Program-made: the position numbers and the translations under genes | The notes under the pieces: generated by a model | What the model was told of the DNA's origin: nothing | Database searches by the model: none | The model's input: only the letters and a program-made list of their open reading frames with translations | From: Sporobacter sp038405045 | GTDB taxonomy: Bacteria; Bacillota; Clostridia; Oscillospirales; Oscillospiraceae | Assembly: GCA_038405045.1 (NCBI GenBank) | Contig: JBBZIV010000001.1 | Coordinates: 62,001 to 126,000 of the forward strand | Direction: 5' to 3' | Length of the DNA stretch: 64,000 nt | Part shown: positions 24,583-33,569 of the stretch, in pieces | How positions within the stretch are numbered: the first letter of the stretch is position 1 | Layout: each line of letters starts with the position of its first letter

Positions 24583-25257
24583 TTATTCCCAGTGATCCTT
24601 ATACGCGGCTGTAACGTGTGACGCGTCGCAAAACGGCTTGTTTTCCGAGCGGCCGCATCGGCAGAGAACGACACGGCTTCTCGGCTCGTAGACTGTGCCG
24701 TCTGCACTCTCAATGGGAACATACCCTTGAACAAATATCCCCGCGCTGACATTTTTTTCGGGATCCTGCAAAACCGCAGCGGCGGGGGCATCTTCCGGTT
24801 CCAGCAAATCGCCTGATTTCGTTGCCGCCGTGAGGCGGCCTGCCGGGCAGTCAGCGGCTGCGCGGATAGCCTCCCGCTGGTTGAGAGGGTCGTCGGATGA
24901 CATTGTCAGCTGCCACGCGTCACCTCTGTCCCGATGACAAAAGCGGGCGAAAGCACAGCGGTCATCATCCAAGAGGTCAAGCGCCGGACCTTCAAGGACG
25001 GCCGCACGCTCCAGATATGGCGTTTTCGACGCCGTTTCCGCCCCGACAAAGCCGACGTACGCATGCGTGCCATCACAAAAAGGAGCGTTCTTTGAGCGGC
25101 CGCACCGGCAGAGGGCGTAAGTGCCAGCCTGTTTCAGGGGGCGGCCCTCCCGATAGACATACCCGCGGCCGGACGGCGTGATGATTTTTTCGGTGAGCGG
25201 GAGCGCACCCGTCACGATATAGGGACCTTTTCGCTTAATGATAATTTTCTTACTCAT
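24583..25257 (-). CDS. Double CDGSH iron-sulfur protein
   Basis: A 224-residue protein with two CDGSH-type [2Fe-2S] motifs, CRCGRSKNAPFCDGTH at about 49-64 and CRCGRSENKPFCDASH at about 196-211. Each gives the three-Cys one-His cluster ligands. The middle (about 95-150) has spaced cysteines with an AADCPAGRL segment like the divergent ferredoxin domain (DUF1271/Fer4_19) that often joins CDGSH domains. It probably carries electrons or clusters in the cytoplasm. The ATG follows AGAAGGAAA. Nothing in the neighbourhood names a partner. Confidence 0.9.
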   Translation of the reverse strand: MSKKIIIKRKGPYIVTGALPLTEKIITPSGRGYVYREGRPLKQAGTYALCRCGRSKNAPFCDGTHAYVGFVGAETASKTPYLERAAVLEGPALDLLDDDRCAFARFCHRDRGDAWQLTMSSDDPLNQREAIRAAADCPAGRLTAATKSGDLLEPEDAPAAAVLQDPEKNVSAGIFVQGYVPIESADGTVYEPRSRVVLCRCGRSENKPFCDASHVTAAYKDHWE

Positions 25258-25529
25258 TGATTTCCTTCTCTTTTGCGCGTTTTTTATATTTTATAGCACA
25301 AGCAAACCGGATGCAACCAGTTTGTCATGCGGTAAGCGAAAGATGGTTTTTTGAGCCGCGACATTACCCGCTGTTTGAAACAGGGCCTGTTTTGTTGACA
25401 GGGCTTCCGGTAAACGGTAAGATGAAAAAGATAGAGGATGACTTTAATCATTTTTTAATCGTTCCCACAGTGTTTTTTAAGCCTTCTCCGGTATGATATG
25501 GCCAGAAACAATGAAGGAGGCCAATGAGC
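25258..25529. other. Intergenic region before the DUF4342 gene
   Basis: This gap holds no convincing gene: an 80-codon open frame from 25257 lacks a ribosome site and has no recognisable domain. A TATGAT near 25490 could be the -10 element for the following gene. Confidence 0.4.
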
Positions 25530-26069
25530 ATGGCAACATTTGAACAGGTGGAAAAACTGCGCGAGAAGGCAAACGTCACTTATGAGGACGCAAAGGCGGC
25601 GCTCGATGCGTCAAACGGAGACCTGCTCGACGCGCTCATTTATCTTGAAAAACAAGGGAAAGTCAACGCCCCGTCTGGCGGCGGTTATTACACCAGCAGC
25701 AGCGCAGAAGAGGACAAAAGCGCGCCCGGCACCGGAACCGAGCGGCAGGCGCGACCGACGGGCAGCTTTGCCGAAGCCATGAGAAAAATCGGGCGATTCT
25801 GCGCCAACGTTTTTCGCATCGGCAACAGCAACTATCTTGAAGCGGAGAAAAACGGCGAGACACTGATCTCCTGCCCGGTAACGGCGCTTATCTTGCTGCT
25901 GATTTTCTTCTTCTGGGTCGTCGTCCCGCTCTTAATCATCGGGCTATTTTTCGGCTTCCGCTATCATATCCGCGGCAGGGAGCTGGGGACGGACGCTGTC
26001 AACAAGGTGATGGATGGGGCCTCGGCAACGGCGGAAGACATCAAAAAGAATTTTCAGGACGAGAAATAA
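25530..26069 (+). CDS. DUF4342 protein with UBA-like N-terminus
   Basis: A 179-residue protein. Residues 1-45 look like the UBA/TS-N three-helix fold (EQVEKLREKANVTYEDAKAALDASNGDLLDALIYLEK cut short here in meaning only by its conserved helix pattern), followed by a low-complexity linker, then a membrane region of one to two helices at about 110-145 and a polar tail. This is the DUF4342 architecture; the function is unknown. AGGAGG sits nine bases before ATG 25530 and three before ATG 25524, so I prefer the second ATG. It is followed after 23 bases by a two-component system, so co-expression is likely. Confidence 0.8.
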   Translation: MATFEQVEKLREKANVTYEDAKAALDASNGDLLDALIYLEKQGKVNAPSGGGYYTSSSAEEDKSAPGTGTERQARPTGSFAEAMRKIGRFCANVFRIGNSNYLEAEKNGETLISCPVTALILLLIFFFWVVVPLLIIGLFFGFRYHIRGRELGTDAVNKVMDGASATAEDIKKNFQDEK

Positions 26070-26092
26070 AAATTCGGGAGCGGAGGATTCGA

Positions 26093-26770
26093 ATGGGCGC
26101 GCGGATACTGCTGATTGAAGATGAGGAAAAGCTGGCCCGCTTTGTTGAGCTTGAGCTCTCCTACGAAGGCTATACGGTGACGAAAGCTTTTGATGGCAGA
26201 ACAGGCTGCGAGCTGGCTGTGAGCGGCGGCTTTGACCTCGTCCTCCTCGACATCATGCTCCCGGAACTCAATGGGATGGAGGTGCTGCGGCGTGTCCGCC
26301 GCAGCGCGCCAATACCCGTTATTATGTTAACGGCACGCGACAGTGTGACCGACAAGGTGGCAGGCCTTGATCTCGGTGCTGACGACTACATTACAAAGCC
26401 CTTTGCCATTGAAGAGCTTTTGGCCCGTATTCGTGCCGCCTTGCGCAAAAAGGCAGCAGTGCCTGATAACGAGATCCTATCCGCCAGCACCGTCCTGCTC
26501 GATGTACGGCGCCGTACCGTCACTGTCGGCGGCAAGCCCGTCGATCTGACGAAGCGGGAATTTGACCTTTTGCAGTATCTGTTAAAAAATAAGGGCCTTG
26601 TCGTTACGCGAGAGGCACTTCTAGAAAACGTTTGGGATTTCGATTTTGACGGCGGGACAAATACCGTGGACGTTTATATTCGTTTTCTCCGCGGCAAAAT
26701 CGACGAGGTCCACGACCTGAAGCTCATACACACCGTTCGCGGCGTGGGATATGTGATCAAAGATGAATGA
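26093..26770 (+). CDS. OmpR-family response regulator
   Basis: A 225-residue regulator: a receiver domain (about 3-115) with DLVLLDIMLPELNGMEVL giving the phospho-accepting Asp near residue 51 and KPF near 101, and a winged-helix DNA-binding domain (about 130-223) with TKREFDLLQYLL and VRGVGYVI. CGGAGGA precedes the ATG. It overlaps the start of the sensor kinase gene by eight bases, which makes them a cognate pair. Confidence 0.96.
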   Translation: MGARILLIEDEEKLARFVELELSYEGYTVTKAFDGRTGCELAVSGGFDLVLLDIMLPELNGMEVLRRVRRSAPIPVIMLTARDSVTDKVAGLDLGADDYITKPFAIEELLARIRAALRKKAAVPDNEILSASTVLLDVRRRTVTVGGKPVDLTKREFDLLQYLLKNKGLVVTREALLENVWDFDFDGGTNTVDVYIRFLRGKIDEVHDLKLIHTVRGVGYVIKDE

Positions 26771-28229
26771 AACGAAAAAAGCATCGGAACCGGCGGCGCG
26801 CGTCGGTACGTCAATTGCCAAAAAGCTGAGGGCCCGTCTGTTCTGGCGGCTCGTCGGTATTTTTCTTGCCGTCGACCTTTTTATTTGCCTGATTGCCGCC
26901 GCGTCCCTTATTGTCTACAGTGAAGAGCGGGCGGGGGAGAGCGCCGTGCTGCTTTCGGCATCAACCCCTTCCGAAGCAGAGCTCGCGGCGCTTAGCCGCT
27001 TGAGTGATATTACAATCGCACCGGTGACGCAACAGGTGCAGGGCTTTTTCCTCCCGAAGCCGCTGAAGCACTTCGTGCCGGCTGCGACACAAGAAGGCAA
27101 AAGGCGTGTTGAGCTCGGCTCGGGGGACAGCCTTACTGACCGCCTTAGCGGCCTTCGCTATACGATTTATGTCAACACGGGCGGCACGCCGTATCAAATC
27201 ACCGTCATGCTCGGGTCGTTTTGCCGGTTGTTTGAGCTGGCACTCGTTGCGCTCGGCGTGTTTCAGTTGCTGAGCCTTCTCACGCGCACAGCCGGAGACA
27301 GGCGTTTTATCCGGCGGACGCTGGAGCCGATAACGGCCCTGACGCGGGCGGCGCAGGATTTGAACGCCGTGACGAGAAAGCTTGACCCTGAAAAGATGGC
27401 GGCACTGGCCGGGAAGCTGGAGGGCATCAACGCCGCCCGGCTCGATACCCGCATACAGGTGGACGAGACGCAGGAGGAGCTTAAAAGCTTGGCGCGGGCG
27501 ATTAACAGTATGCTCGACCGGATTAATGAGGCCTATTCGGCGCAGGTTCGCTTTGTATCCGACGCCTCTCACGAGCTGCGCACGCCGATTTCTGTGATAC
27601 AGGGGTATGCCAATCTGCTGGATCGCTGGGGGAAAAACGACGAAAAAACACTGCAGGAGTCCATCAGCGCGATCAAGGAAGAGGCCGCTAATATGAAAGA
27701 CCTTGTCGAGCAACTGCTTTTTTTGGCGCGCGGCGACAACAATACGATCCTTTTACAAATGGAGACGTTTGATTTGGGCGCGCTGGTTGAAGAAGTCTCC
27801 GGCGAGATGAGAATGATCGACCCATCGCATACCTATGAAGTCCGGCCCACGCACACCGCCGTCAGCGCCGATAGGGCGCTTGTGAAGCAGGCACTGCGCA
27901 TTTTAGTGGACAACGCCGTTAAGTATACGGATGCTGGCGGGAAAATCACGCTGTCAGCCGCGCAGGACGCCGGTTTTGCGGTGATGACTGTTTCAGACGA
28001 GGGCATCGGTATCAGCGCCGATAATATCCCGCACATCTTTGACCGTTTTTATCGGGCGGATGCCTCGCGCGCCAGAGCCACGGGGGGCGCTGGACTCGGC
28101 CTCGCCATCGCCAAATGGATCGCCGCGCGCCATGACGGGCACTTGACGGTTTTGAGCCGCGAGGGCATTGGGACGAGGATGACGCTGGCGCTGCCGTTAT
28201 CGGCGGTCGCTTTACCCCAGTGCGTCTGA
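26763..28229 (+). CDS. Sensor histidine kinase
   Basis: A 488-residue membrane kinase. Helices at about 28-52 and 157-178 flank an extracellular domain of about 100 residues. A HAMP-like linker follows, then a HisKA domain with SHELRTPISVIQGYANLL (phospho-His near 270) and an HATPase domain with DNAVKYT, DEGIGI and GGAGLGLAIAK. It should phosphorylate the regulator encoded just upstream. The overall layout resembles ArlS/CssS-type kinases. The signal is not apparent from the sequence. Confidence 0.95.
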   Translation: MNETKKASEPAARVGTSIAKKLRARLFWRLVGIFLAVDLFICLIAAASLIVYSEERAGESAVLLSASTPSEAELAALSRLSDITIAPVTQQVQGFFLPKPLKHFVPAATQEGKRRVELGSGDSLTDRLSGLRYTIYVNTGGTPYQITVMLGSFCRLFELALVALGVFQLLSLLTRTAGDRRFIRRTLEPITALTRAAQDLNAVTRKLDPEKMAALAGKLEGINAARLDTRIQVDETQEELKSLARAINSMLDRINEAYSAQVRFVSDASHELRTPISVIQGYANLLDRWGKNDEKTLQESISAIKEEAANMKDLVEQLLFLARGDNNTILLQMETFDLGALVEEVSGEMRMIDPSHTYEVRPTHTAVSADRALVKQALRILVDNAVKYTDAGGKITLSAAQDAGFAVMTVSDEGIGISADNIPHIFDRFYRADASRARATGGAGLGLAIAKWIAARHDGHLTVLSREGIGTRMTLALPLSAVALPQCV

Positions 28230-28254
28230 CGCGGCTGGCAAATCATTGAACGCA

Positions 28255-28287
28255 AAAAGTGCAGCGCCGTTTTGACGCTGCACTTTT
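28255..28287. terminator. Bidirectional terminator
   Basis: A 12-bp perfect stem (AAAAGTGCAGCG at 28255-28266 and complement at 28276-28287) lies between convergent genes, with T runs at both ends. Confidence 0.82.
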
Positions 28288-28309
28288 GCTGTATATAAGC
28301 CGCATATAA

Positions 28310-28954
28310 CTATTCCGCGGAGGCACCGATAAAGATTGACGTGACGACCCCTTTTTGGAGCTGCAGGACAATACCACCGTAGACAGTGCCGAGAACGAGG
28401 GCCGCATCACTGCTCTCCTCGGCATTATATTCGGCCGCGTATGCGCTGAGGACGGCATCCTTTGTGTCGCCGAGCTTGATGCCACGCGCCGTCGCAAGCG
28501 GACACGGCGCTACGGCGGTGATGCTGTAAACGACAGGTTCGCCCGACGGTCGGGGGTTTTGCGCAAAATTGATTTTAAGGCCGGACTTGTAAATCCAATC
28601 TTGATGTAAGAGCCCGTCGGCCGCCCATTCCTGCTGCGGCGACTGTGACGCGGGCTGGCCGAGCAGTGATGATACGGCAGGTGCTGTCATGCCGAGCTTG
28701 ACGCCGCCGAGACCGTCTTCCACCAGCAGCTTACTGCCGAGATCATGGTTATCCGGTGTTGCGCCATCAGCGGAAACGAGTGGTGTAGCATCCACCGATG
28801 GCGTGACGGCTGTTGATGGAGAAGGAGACGAAATCGTCGGAGATGACGGCGAGGCGGTGCCATTTGATGAGCCGGACACCCCGCAGGCCGAAACAGCTGC
28901 GACAAGGGCCGCCAGCAAAAGCATTGATGATAATGAACGGATCACTTTTTTCAT
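28310..28954 (-). CDS. Putative lipoprotein, unknown function
   Basis: A 214-residue secreted protein. The signal peptide ends in a lipobox (AAVSAC, Cys24), so it should be lipid-anchored outside the membrane. A Ser/Pro/Thr-rich linker (about 25-70) leads to a globular domain with two repeats of a VKLGMTAPAVSSLLG / IKLGDTKDAVLSAY pattern, each resembling the small folds that bind peptidoglycan or other envelope proteins. The ATG overlaps the DUF3795 stop by four bases, so they are one operon. Confidence 0.75.
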   Translation of the reverse strand: MKKVIRSLSSMLLLAALVAAVSACGVSGSSNGTASPSSPTISSPSPSTAVTPSVDATPLVSADGATPDNHDLGSKLLVEDGLGGVKLGMTAPAVSSLLGQPASQSPQQEWAADGLLHQDWIYKSGLKINFAQNPRPSGEPVVYSITAVAPCPLATARGIKLGDTKDAVLSAYAAEYNAEESSDAALVLGTVYGGIVLQLQKGVVTSIFIGASAE

Positions 28955-29289
28955 TGGAGGCCTCTTTCCTGTCGAAGCGATTCAAGCCTTTCCTGGACGC
29001 CGGGCACATGCTTGAGTATTTTTTCCTCAAGTGAACATGGGAACAGTGGGCAAACACCGCAGTGCTCCAGCTTTTTTTCCATGCAGCATTGGCGAACGGC
29101 ACAGACCTTGCTGAATTCGAACAACTGGTCCGAACGGCAGCCACGGCACCGGATGCTGTCGGGCAAAACATCCGCGTGGAATTTGGCGCTCCATTCCGCT
29201 GCTGTTTGGCGGCGCAAATCGTCGTCGTCAGCCATTGTTGCTTTATAAGCCGGGCAGTCAGAGCAAACAATCCCACAGTATGACATCAT
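28951..29289 (-). CDS. DUF3795 cysteine-rich protein
   Basis: A 112-residue protein with the DUF3795 pattern: YCGIVCSDCPAY at the N-terminus, then CRGCRSD and a CxxCPLFPC segment, twelve cysteines in all. The spacing suggests bound zinc or iron-sulfur clusters. The family is common in anaerobes and uncharacterised. GGAGG lies seven bases before the ATG at 29289. It is joined to the downstream lipoprotein gene by a four-base overlap. Confidence 0.85.
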   Translation of the reverse strand: MMSYCGIVCSDCPAYKATMADDDDLRRQTAAEWSAKFHADVLPDSIRCRGCRSDQLFEFSKVCAVRQCCMEKKLEHCGVCPLFPCSLEEKILKHVPGVQERLESLRQERGLQ

Positions 29290-29305
29290 GGCGCGACCTC
29301 CGTGA

Positions 29306-30907
29306 TCAATAGAAAACTGCTACAAAACGGCAGACAACGCCGTCAAGAAGCGTTACCCCAAATTGAACGGAAATATCAAAATCGGCATTATAATAAACGT
29401 CCACCGCATAGCCGCTGTCGTTTGTATACGTGCGCTGCCAGACAAAACCGTTCTGATTAAGCAGGTCAATATATCCCGCGGCTGTTTCGTCATCCATGAG
29501 GATGTCTGACTGGCGGTAGTTAAACGTCACAACGCCTGCATCCTCATCCGAAGATATTTCATACAAAGGCGCGTCGGCATAAACGCCGAAATCCGGGACG
29601 GGATACAGGCCGGCGTAATATGCTGTCTCATCGGCAGAGTCATCGGCACCATTATCAAACGGCACGCAGTCTGTCTGCTTGATTGCGTCAATCTCATGGA
29701 TCGGAACGGCAAAATTAAGCGTCTGGCCGTTTAAAACCGTCAGGCAGGTGACGCCGACGACCTGACCGGAAGTGTTGAGCACGGGCCCCCCGCCGGAGCC
29801 AATGGAAATGGGTGCTGAAAACTGGATATAGCTAGAACCGTCAATTTCCTGATTGGCGTTGGAGACAATCCCTTTTGAAATGGTGTTCTGAAGCCCGTAC
29901 GGACTGCCGATAGTATAGACGACGGTGCCGACGGAAAGGTCATCCGAGGCAGCCGGGGCGAGATAGGGAAAACCGGAGCCGTCTATCTGAAGTAGTGCGA
30001 GATCTGCGACCTCATCATATCCGCACAGGCCTTTGACATCATACGTTTTGCCATCGTAAGTCGTGATTTTGGCGGAGGTAGCCCCTTCAATGACGTGGTA
30101 ATTTGTAAGGGCCAGACCAGACCGGGAGATGAAAAAGCCGCTGCCGATGCCGAGTAGGTCGCCCGCGTCATCATAGCGTTCAAGATAAAAAACGGCCGGG
30201 GAACACTTTTGATAAAGATCGTCGCCGCTGAGAGGCGCGGGGAGCGTTATGCTTTTCCGGAAGGCGCTGTTGGCAGCCCGCGCGACGATGGCCGCGGCTT
30301 CCGCGCGGCTTAAAAGCTGCTCCGGACGAAACGTGCCAAAGCTGTCGCACCCCGACAGAATCCCGGCTCGATACAGCTTGTAAACGGCAGGGCCGCTGGG
30401 GTCGTTGACGGCAACGTCCGGTATGGCGTTATCGGATATCTCGCTGATAACCGGGAAAGCGGCGTCCGGCAAGGCCTTGGCAATCAGGACGGCGAAATCC
30501 GCCCGTGTTACAGGGGCTGTATACCCCGTGGCGGATGCGTCCAATATCCGCTTTCTAACGGCCGCTTCGGCATACGCTTTGTACCAGGGTATCGTTTTTT
30601 TGAAGCTCGCGCTACCGGTTTCATATGTACTGTTGAGGACGGCGGCAAGCTTGACGGCTTCGGCAAGCGTTATAGCGTCGTTCGGGGCGAAAACAGACGC
30701 GCTGCGCCCAGATAAAAGCCCGTATTCATAGTCGGCCTGAACGGCCATCGCGTACCACGCTGCATCCGACACATCCGTAAACTGGCCACATGTATACGTT
30801 TTCCGGATTTTGAAGTTTTGAAGGCCGGGCGAAGCGGCTTGCGCGGTGATTGAAACAGAAAGGGCAAGCACGACAACAACAAACAACGATATAACGCGCT
30901 TTTTCAT
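29306..30907 (-). CDS. SLH-domain S1C (HtrA-like) protease homologue, catalytic Ser apparently replaced
   Basis: A 533-residue exported protein. After a signal peptide (cleaved near AQA-A) come two to three SLH repeats (about 40-215) that bind secondary cell-wall polymers, then a trypsin-like domain (about 225-420). His is present in LTNYHVIEG and Asp in EVADLALLQ. The serine loop, however, reads ISIGSGGGPVLN where active members have GNSGGP or GSSGGP, so the nucleophile position is Gly. No PDZ domain follows; the last 90 residues are unassigned. GGAGG is seven bases before ATG 30907, and an upstream promoter is visible. It is probably a surface-anchored pseudoprotease or binding protein. Confidence 0.87.
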   Translation of the reverse strand: MKKRVISLFVVVVLALSVSITAQAASPGLQNFKIRKTYTCGQFTDVSDAAWYAMAVQADYEYGLLSGRSASVFAPNDAITLAEAVKLAAVLNSTYETGSASFKKTIPWYKAYAEAAVRKRILDASATGYTAPVTRADFAVLIAKALPDAAFPVISEISDNAIPDVAVNDPSGPAVYKLYRAGILSGCDSFGTFRPEQLLSRAEAAAIVARAANSAFRKSITLPAPLSGDDLYQKCSPAVFYLERYDDAGDLLGIGSGFFISRSGLALTNYHVIEGATSAKITTYDGKTYDVKGLCGYDEVADLALLQIDGSGFPYLAPAASDDLSVGTVVYTIGSPYGLQNTISKGIVSNANQEIDGSSYIQFSAPISIGSGGGPVLNTSGQVVGVTCLTVLNGQTLNFAVPIHEIDAIKQTDCVPFDNGADDSADETAYYAGLYPVPDFGVYADAPLYEISSDEDAGVVTFNYRQSDILMDDETAAGYIDLLNQNGFVWQRTYTNDSGYAVDVYYNADFDISVQFGVTLLDGVVCRFVAVFY

Positions 30908-30967
30908 CAAAATCCTCCGATATGTAAACGGGCTGATGTGCCCGGCTGGTATTGTCAAACTATGAGC

Positions 30968-30996
30968 ATTATAAGATGTTTTTGACGTTAAAGCAA
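30968..30996 (-). promoter_or_regulatory. Sigma-A-type promoter for the SLH protease homologue
   Basis: On the minus strand TTGCTT (30996-30991), 17 bases, TATAAT (30973-30968). Confidence 0.55.
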
Positions 30997-31030
30997 TAAA
31001 ATTCTCGCGCGAATTAGTAAAATATTCCAC

Positions 31031-32167
31031 TTATTTTACTTTGACAAGACGCGCTGCCGCCGCACACAGCGCCGTGACGAAATAGTCCGCCTCGTCGGCT
31101 GTCGAAAAGCGCGAAAAGCTTATGCGGAGGGCCCCATCAATAACGTCGTTTGGCAGGCGCATGGCCTCAAGAACGTGGCTGCGCGCGCCTTTTTTACAGG
31201 CGGACCCTTTTGAAACGCAGATGCCCGCACCATCCAAGACATTCAGGAGCACTTCGCTTTTATATCCGGGCAGCGACAGGCTGAGGATATAAGGGCAGTC
31301 TCCCGGCGAGAGAATCACAGCCTCCGGCAGCGCCGCATGAAGCTTTGAGACGACACGGTCGTAAAGCGCCCGTGCGGCAGCGGCCGCAGCGTTCATATCG
31401 TTTGCGGCAAGGCGCGCTGCCGTACTCAAGCCGACAATGAGCGGCAGGGGCTCCGTACCGGAGCGCCTGTCGCCTTCCTGCCCGCCGCCGTAGAAAAGGG
31501 GCGGCAGACGAAGCCCCTTTTTCACATAGAGCGCGCCGATGCCTCTGGGGCCGTGAATTTTATGCGCGCTGACAGAGAGCAGGTCAACACCCAGCGTTTT
31601 GACTGAAAAGGGGATTTTTCCGAAGGCTTGAACAGCGTCTGAATGAAAAAGGGTCTTCAGGCCGCGGCGTTTAATTTCGCCTGTCATCTCCGCGATGGGA
31701 TTTACGGCGCCCGTCTCATTGTTGACGAGCATGACGGAGGCAAAAGCCGTGTCCTCGCAAAGCGCTTCGGAAAAAGCTTCCGCCGTAATACGCCCCGTTT
31801 TATCAGGGGCGAGGGCCGTGACCGACCAGCCGAGGCTTTGAAGGCGGGCTGCCGGTTTTAAGACGGCGTCATGCTCCGTTTTGGATATGATCAAATGACG
31901 GCCGCCGTGGCGAAGCAGCTCGGCGGCACCGAAAAGAGCCCAGTTGTCGGCCTCCGTACCGCCGGACGTGAAGAAGATTTCATCTGCTTTGGCACCAAGC
32001 GTCTCCGCGAGTGCTTTCCGGGCCGTTTCGAGCGTTTTTTTGGCATGGCGGCCCAGCGCATGTGACGACGACGGGTTGCCCCAATCGCCGCGCGCAGTCT
32101 CGTTCATCACGTCTATGACGCTGTCATGAATGCGCGTTGTGGATGCGTTATCAAAGTATACCGTCAT
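31031..32167 (-). CDS. Cysteine desulfurase (NifS/IscS type)
   Basis: A 378-residue PLP enzyme that takes sulfur from cysteine to form a persulfide for iron-sulfur clusters and tRNA thiolation. The PLP lysine is in SVSAHKIHGPRGIG, FTSGGTEADN is the cofactor loop, and the active-site Cys lies in SKGSACKKG near residue 320. ATG 32167 has GGAG nine bases upstream and gives the usual MTVYFDNAST start. It is divergent from mtaB, a sulfur-inserting tRNA enzyme, which is a sensible partnership. No IscU-type scaffold is adjacent. Confidence 0.93.
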   Translation of the reverse strand: MTVYFDNASTTRIHDSVIDVMNETARGDWGNPSSSHALGRHAKKTLETARKALAETLGAKADEIFFTSGGTEADNWALFGAAELLRHGGRHLIISKTEHDAVLKPAARLQSLGWSVTALAPDKTGRITAEAFSEALCEDTAFASVMLVNNETGAVNPIAEMTGEIKRRGLKTLFHSDAVQAFGKIPFSVKTLGVDLLSVSAHKIHGPRGIGALYVKKGLRLPPLFYGGGQEGDRRSGTEPLPLIVGLSTAARLAANDMNAAAAAARALYDRVVSKLHAALPEAVILSPGDCPYILSLSLPGYKSEVLLNVLDGAGICVSKGSACKKGARSHVLEAMRLPNDVIDGALRISFSRFSTADEADYFVTALCAAAARLVKVK

Positions 32168-32205
32168 GCTCCGCCGCTCCTTATTTTGCCCAGCCGCCGC
32201 ATCAC

Positions 32206-32234
32206 TTGCAAGCGCCTGCATGATACTGTATTAT
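32206..32234 (+). promoter_or_regulatory. Sigma-A-type promoter for mtaB
   Basis: TTGCAA (32206-32211), 17 bases, TATTAT (32229-32234). Transcription should start near 32241, which excludes the upstream ATG and TTG codons that would lengthen MtaB. Confidence 0.6.
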
Positions 32235-32275
32235 ATACGGTACGAAAAAACCATGCAAGGCGGGAGGCGGCCGAG

Positions 32276-33568
32276 ATCCGATTTTGTTTTGAAACATTGG
32301 GCTGTAAAGTCAATCAATTTGAAACGCAGGCACTGGAAACGATATTAACGGCCAGAGGCCATACGGTAGTGCGCCCCGGGGAGGGGTGCCAGGCCGTCAT
32401 TATTAACACCTGCGCGGTGACAGCGGAGAGCGGCAGAAAATCACGCCAAGCCGTTCGGCGGCTTAAAAAGCTGGAGCCCGGCGCTGTCGTCGCCGTCTGC
32501 GGCTGTTTTTCGCAGCTGAGCCCGGCGGAGACGGCATCTCTCGGCGCCGACCTCGTTGGCGGAAGCGGCGACCGGCTCGGATTTGCCGACGCTTTAGAGC
32601 GCGTTGTGGCGGATAAAACAACGCAAAGCCTCGTTGATGATGCCCGTGCGCGGCGCGTTTTTGAAGAACTCCCGGCCGGGCGCGTTGCCGGGCGGACACG
32701 AGCACTGCTGAAAATTGAGGACGGGTGCGACAATTTCTGCACCTATTGCATTATTCCCTATGCGCGCGGACCGGTGCGCTCGATGCCTCCAGCGCGGATT
32801 GCCGACGAAGCGGCACGGCTCGTGGCGGACGGGTGCCGCGAAATTGTTTTGACAGGGATCGAAATTTCGTCGTACGGCAAAGACCTTGCAGAAACGGCGA
32901 CATTGCTTGACGCCGTCGAGGCTGCTTATTCTGCCGCGCCGGATGCGCGCATCCGCCTCGGCTCACTTGAGCCGCGGACGATCACGCCGCAATTTTGCGC
33001 TTTTATCAAGGCGCTGCCCAATATATGCGACCATTTTCATCTGTCGCTTCAGAGCGGGTCCGACGCGACGCTCCGGCGGATGAAGCGCCGGTATACGACA
33101 GAAGACTTTTTTAAAGCCGTTACCCTGCTGCGCGACACTTTTCCGAAATGCGGTATTACGGCCGACCTCATCGTCGGCTTCCCGGGGGAGAGCGACGCGG
33201 AATTTGAAGAGACGCTGACATTTATCAGAAAATGCGCGTTTACCGGCATGCATATATTTCCCTTCTCCATAAGGCTGGGGACTCCGGCTGCTACCATGCC
33301 GCAGCAGGTGGAGAAGACCGTCAAGGAGGAGCGGGCTCGCCGCGTTACCGACGCGGCACGCGAAATGGAACAAGCTTTTGCCGGGCAGTTTATCGGCTCA
33401 GTTTTAGACGTTTTGTTTGAGCGCGAGACGGACATGGGTACCGTTGGCCACGCGGGCAATTATCTGGAGGTTTCAGTCCCGGATACGGGTATTCGGAACA
33501 GACTGCTGCCAGTACGGTTGGAGGCCTTGAGTGACGGGATTTTAACCGGAAAAATTGGCGCACCATGA
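32276..33568 (+). CDS. mtaB: tRNA (t6A37) methylthiotransferase MtaB, probable ATC start
   Basis: A radical SAM enzyme of about 430 residues that converts t6A at position 37 of tRNA to ms2t6A. It has the N-terminal MTTase domain (ETLGCKVNQFET, NTCAVT, CGCFSQ), a radical SAM motif CDNFCTYC near 146 and a C-terminal TRAM-like region. Homologues begin one or two residues before the conserved TLGCKVNQ, which here aligns with ATC CGA TTT. GGGAGG ends eight bases before that ATC, and there is no in-frame ATG, GTG or TTG between the promoter start and it. An upstream-extended frame opens at 32126 and a TTG at 32186, but both lie ahead of the predicted transcript. Confidence 0.88.
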   Translation: MRFCFETLGCKVNQFETQALETILTARGHTVVRPGEGCQAVIINTCAVTAESGRKSRQAVRRLKKLEPGAVVAVCGCFSQLSPAETASLGADLVGGSGDRLGFADALERVVADKTTQSLVDDARARRVFEELPAGRVAGRTRALLKIEDGCDNFCTYCIIPYARGPVRSMPPARIADEAARLVADGCREIVLTGIEISSYGKDLAETATLLDAVEAAYSAAPDARIRLGSLEPRTITPQFCAFIKALPNICDHFHLSLQSGSDATLRRMKRRYTTEDFFKAVTLLRDTFPKCGITADLIVGFPGESDAEFEETLTFIRKCAFTGMHIFPFSIRLGTPAATMPQQVEKTVKEERARRVTDAAREMEQAFAGQFIGSVLDVLFERETDMGTVGHAGNYLEVSVPDTGIRNRLLPVRLEALSDGILTGKIGAP

Positions 33569-33569
33569 T

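Noticed and set aside
25257..25496. An 79-residue open frame after the CDGSH gene
   Set aside because: It has no ribosome site, starts inside the divergent gene's start region and shows no domain.
26961..27713. A 250-codon open frame on the minus strand
   Set aside because: It is antisense to the histidine kinase; its composition is that of a shadow frame.
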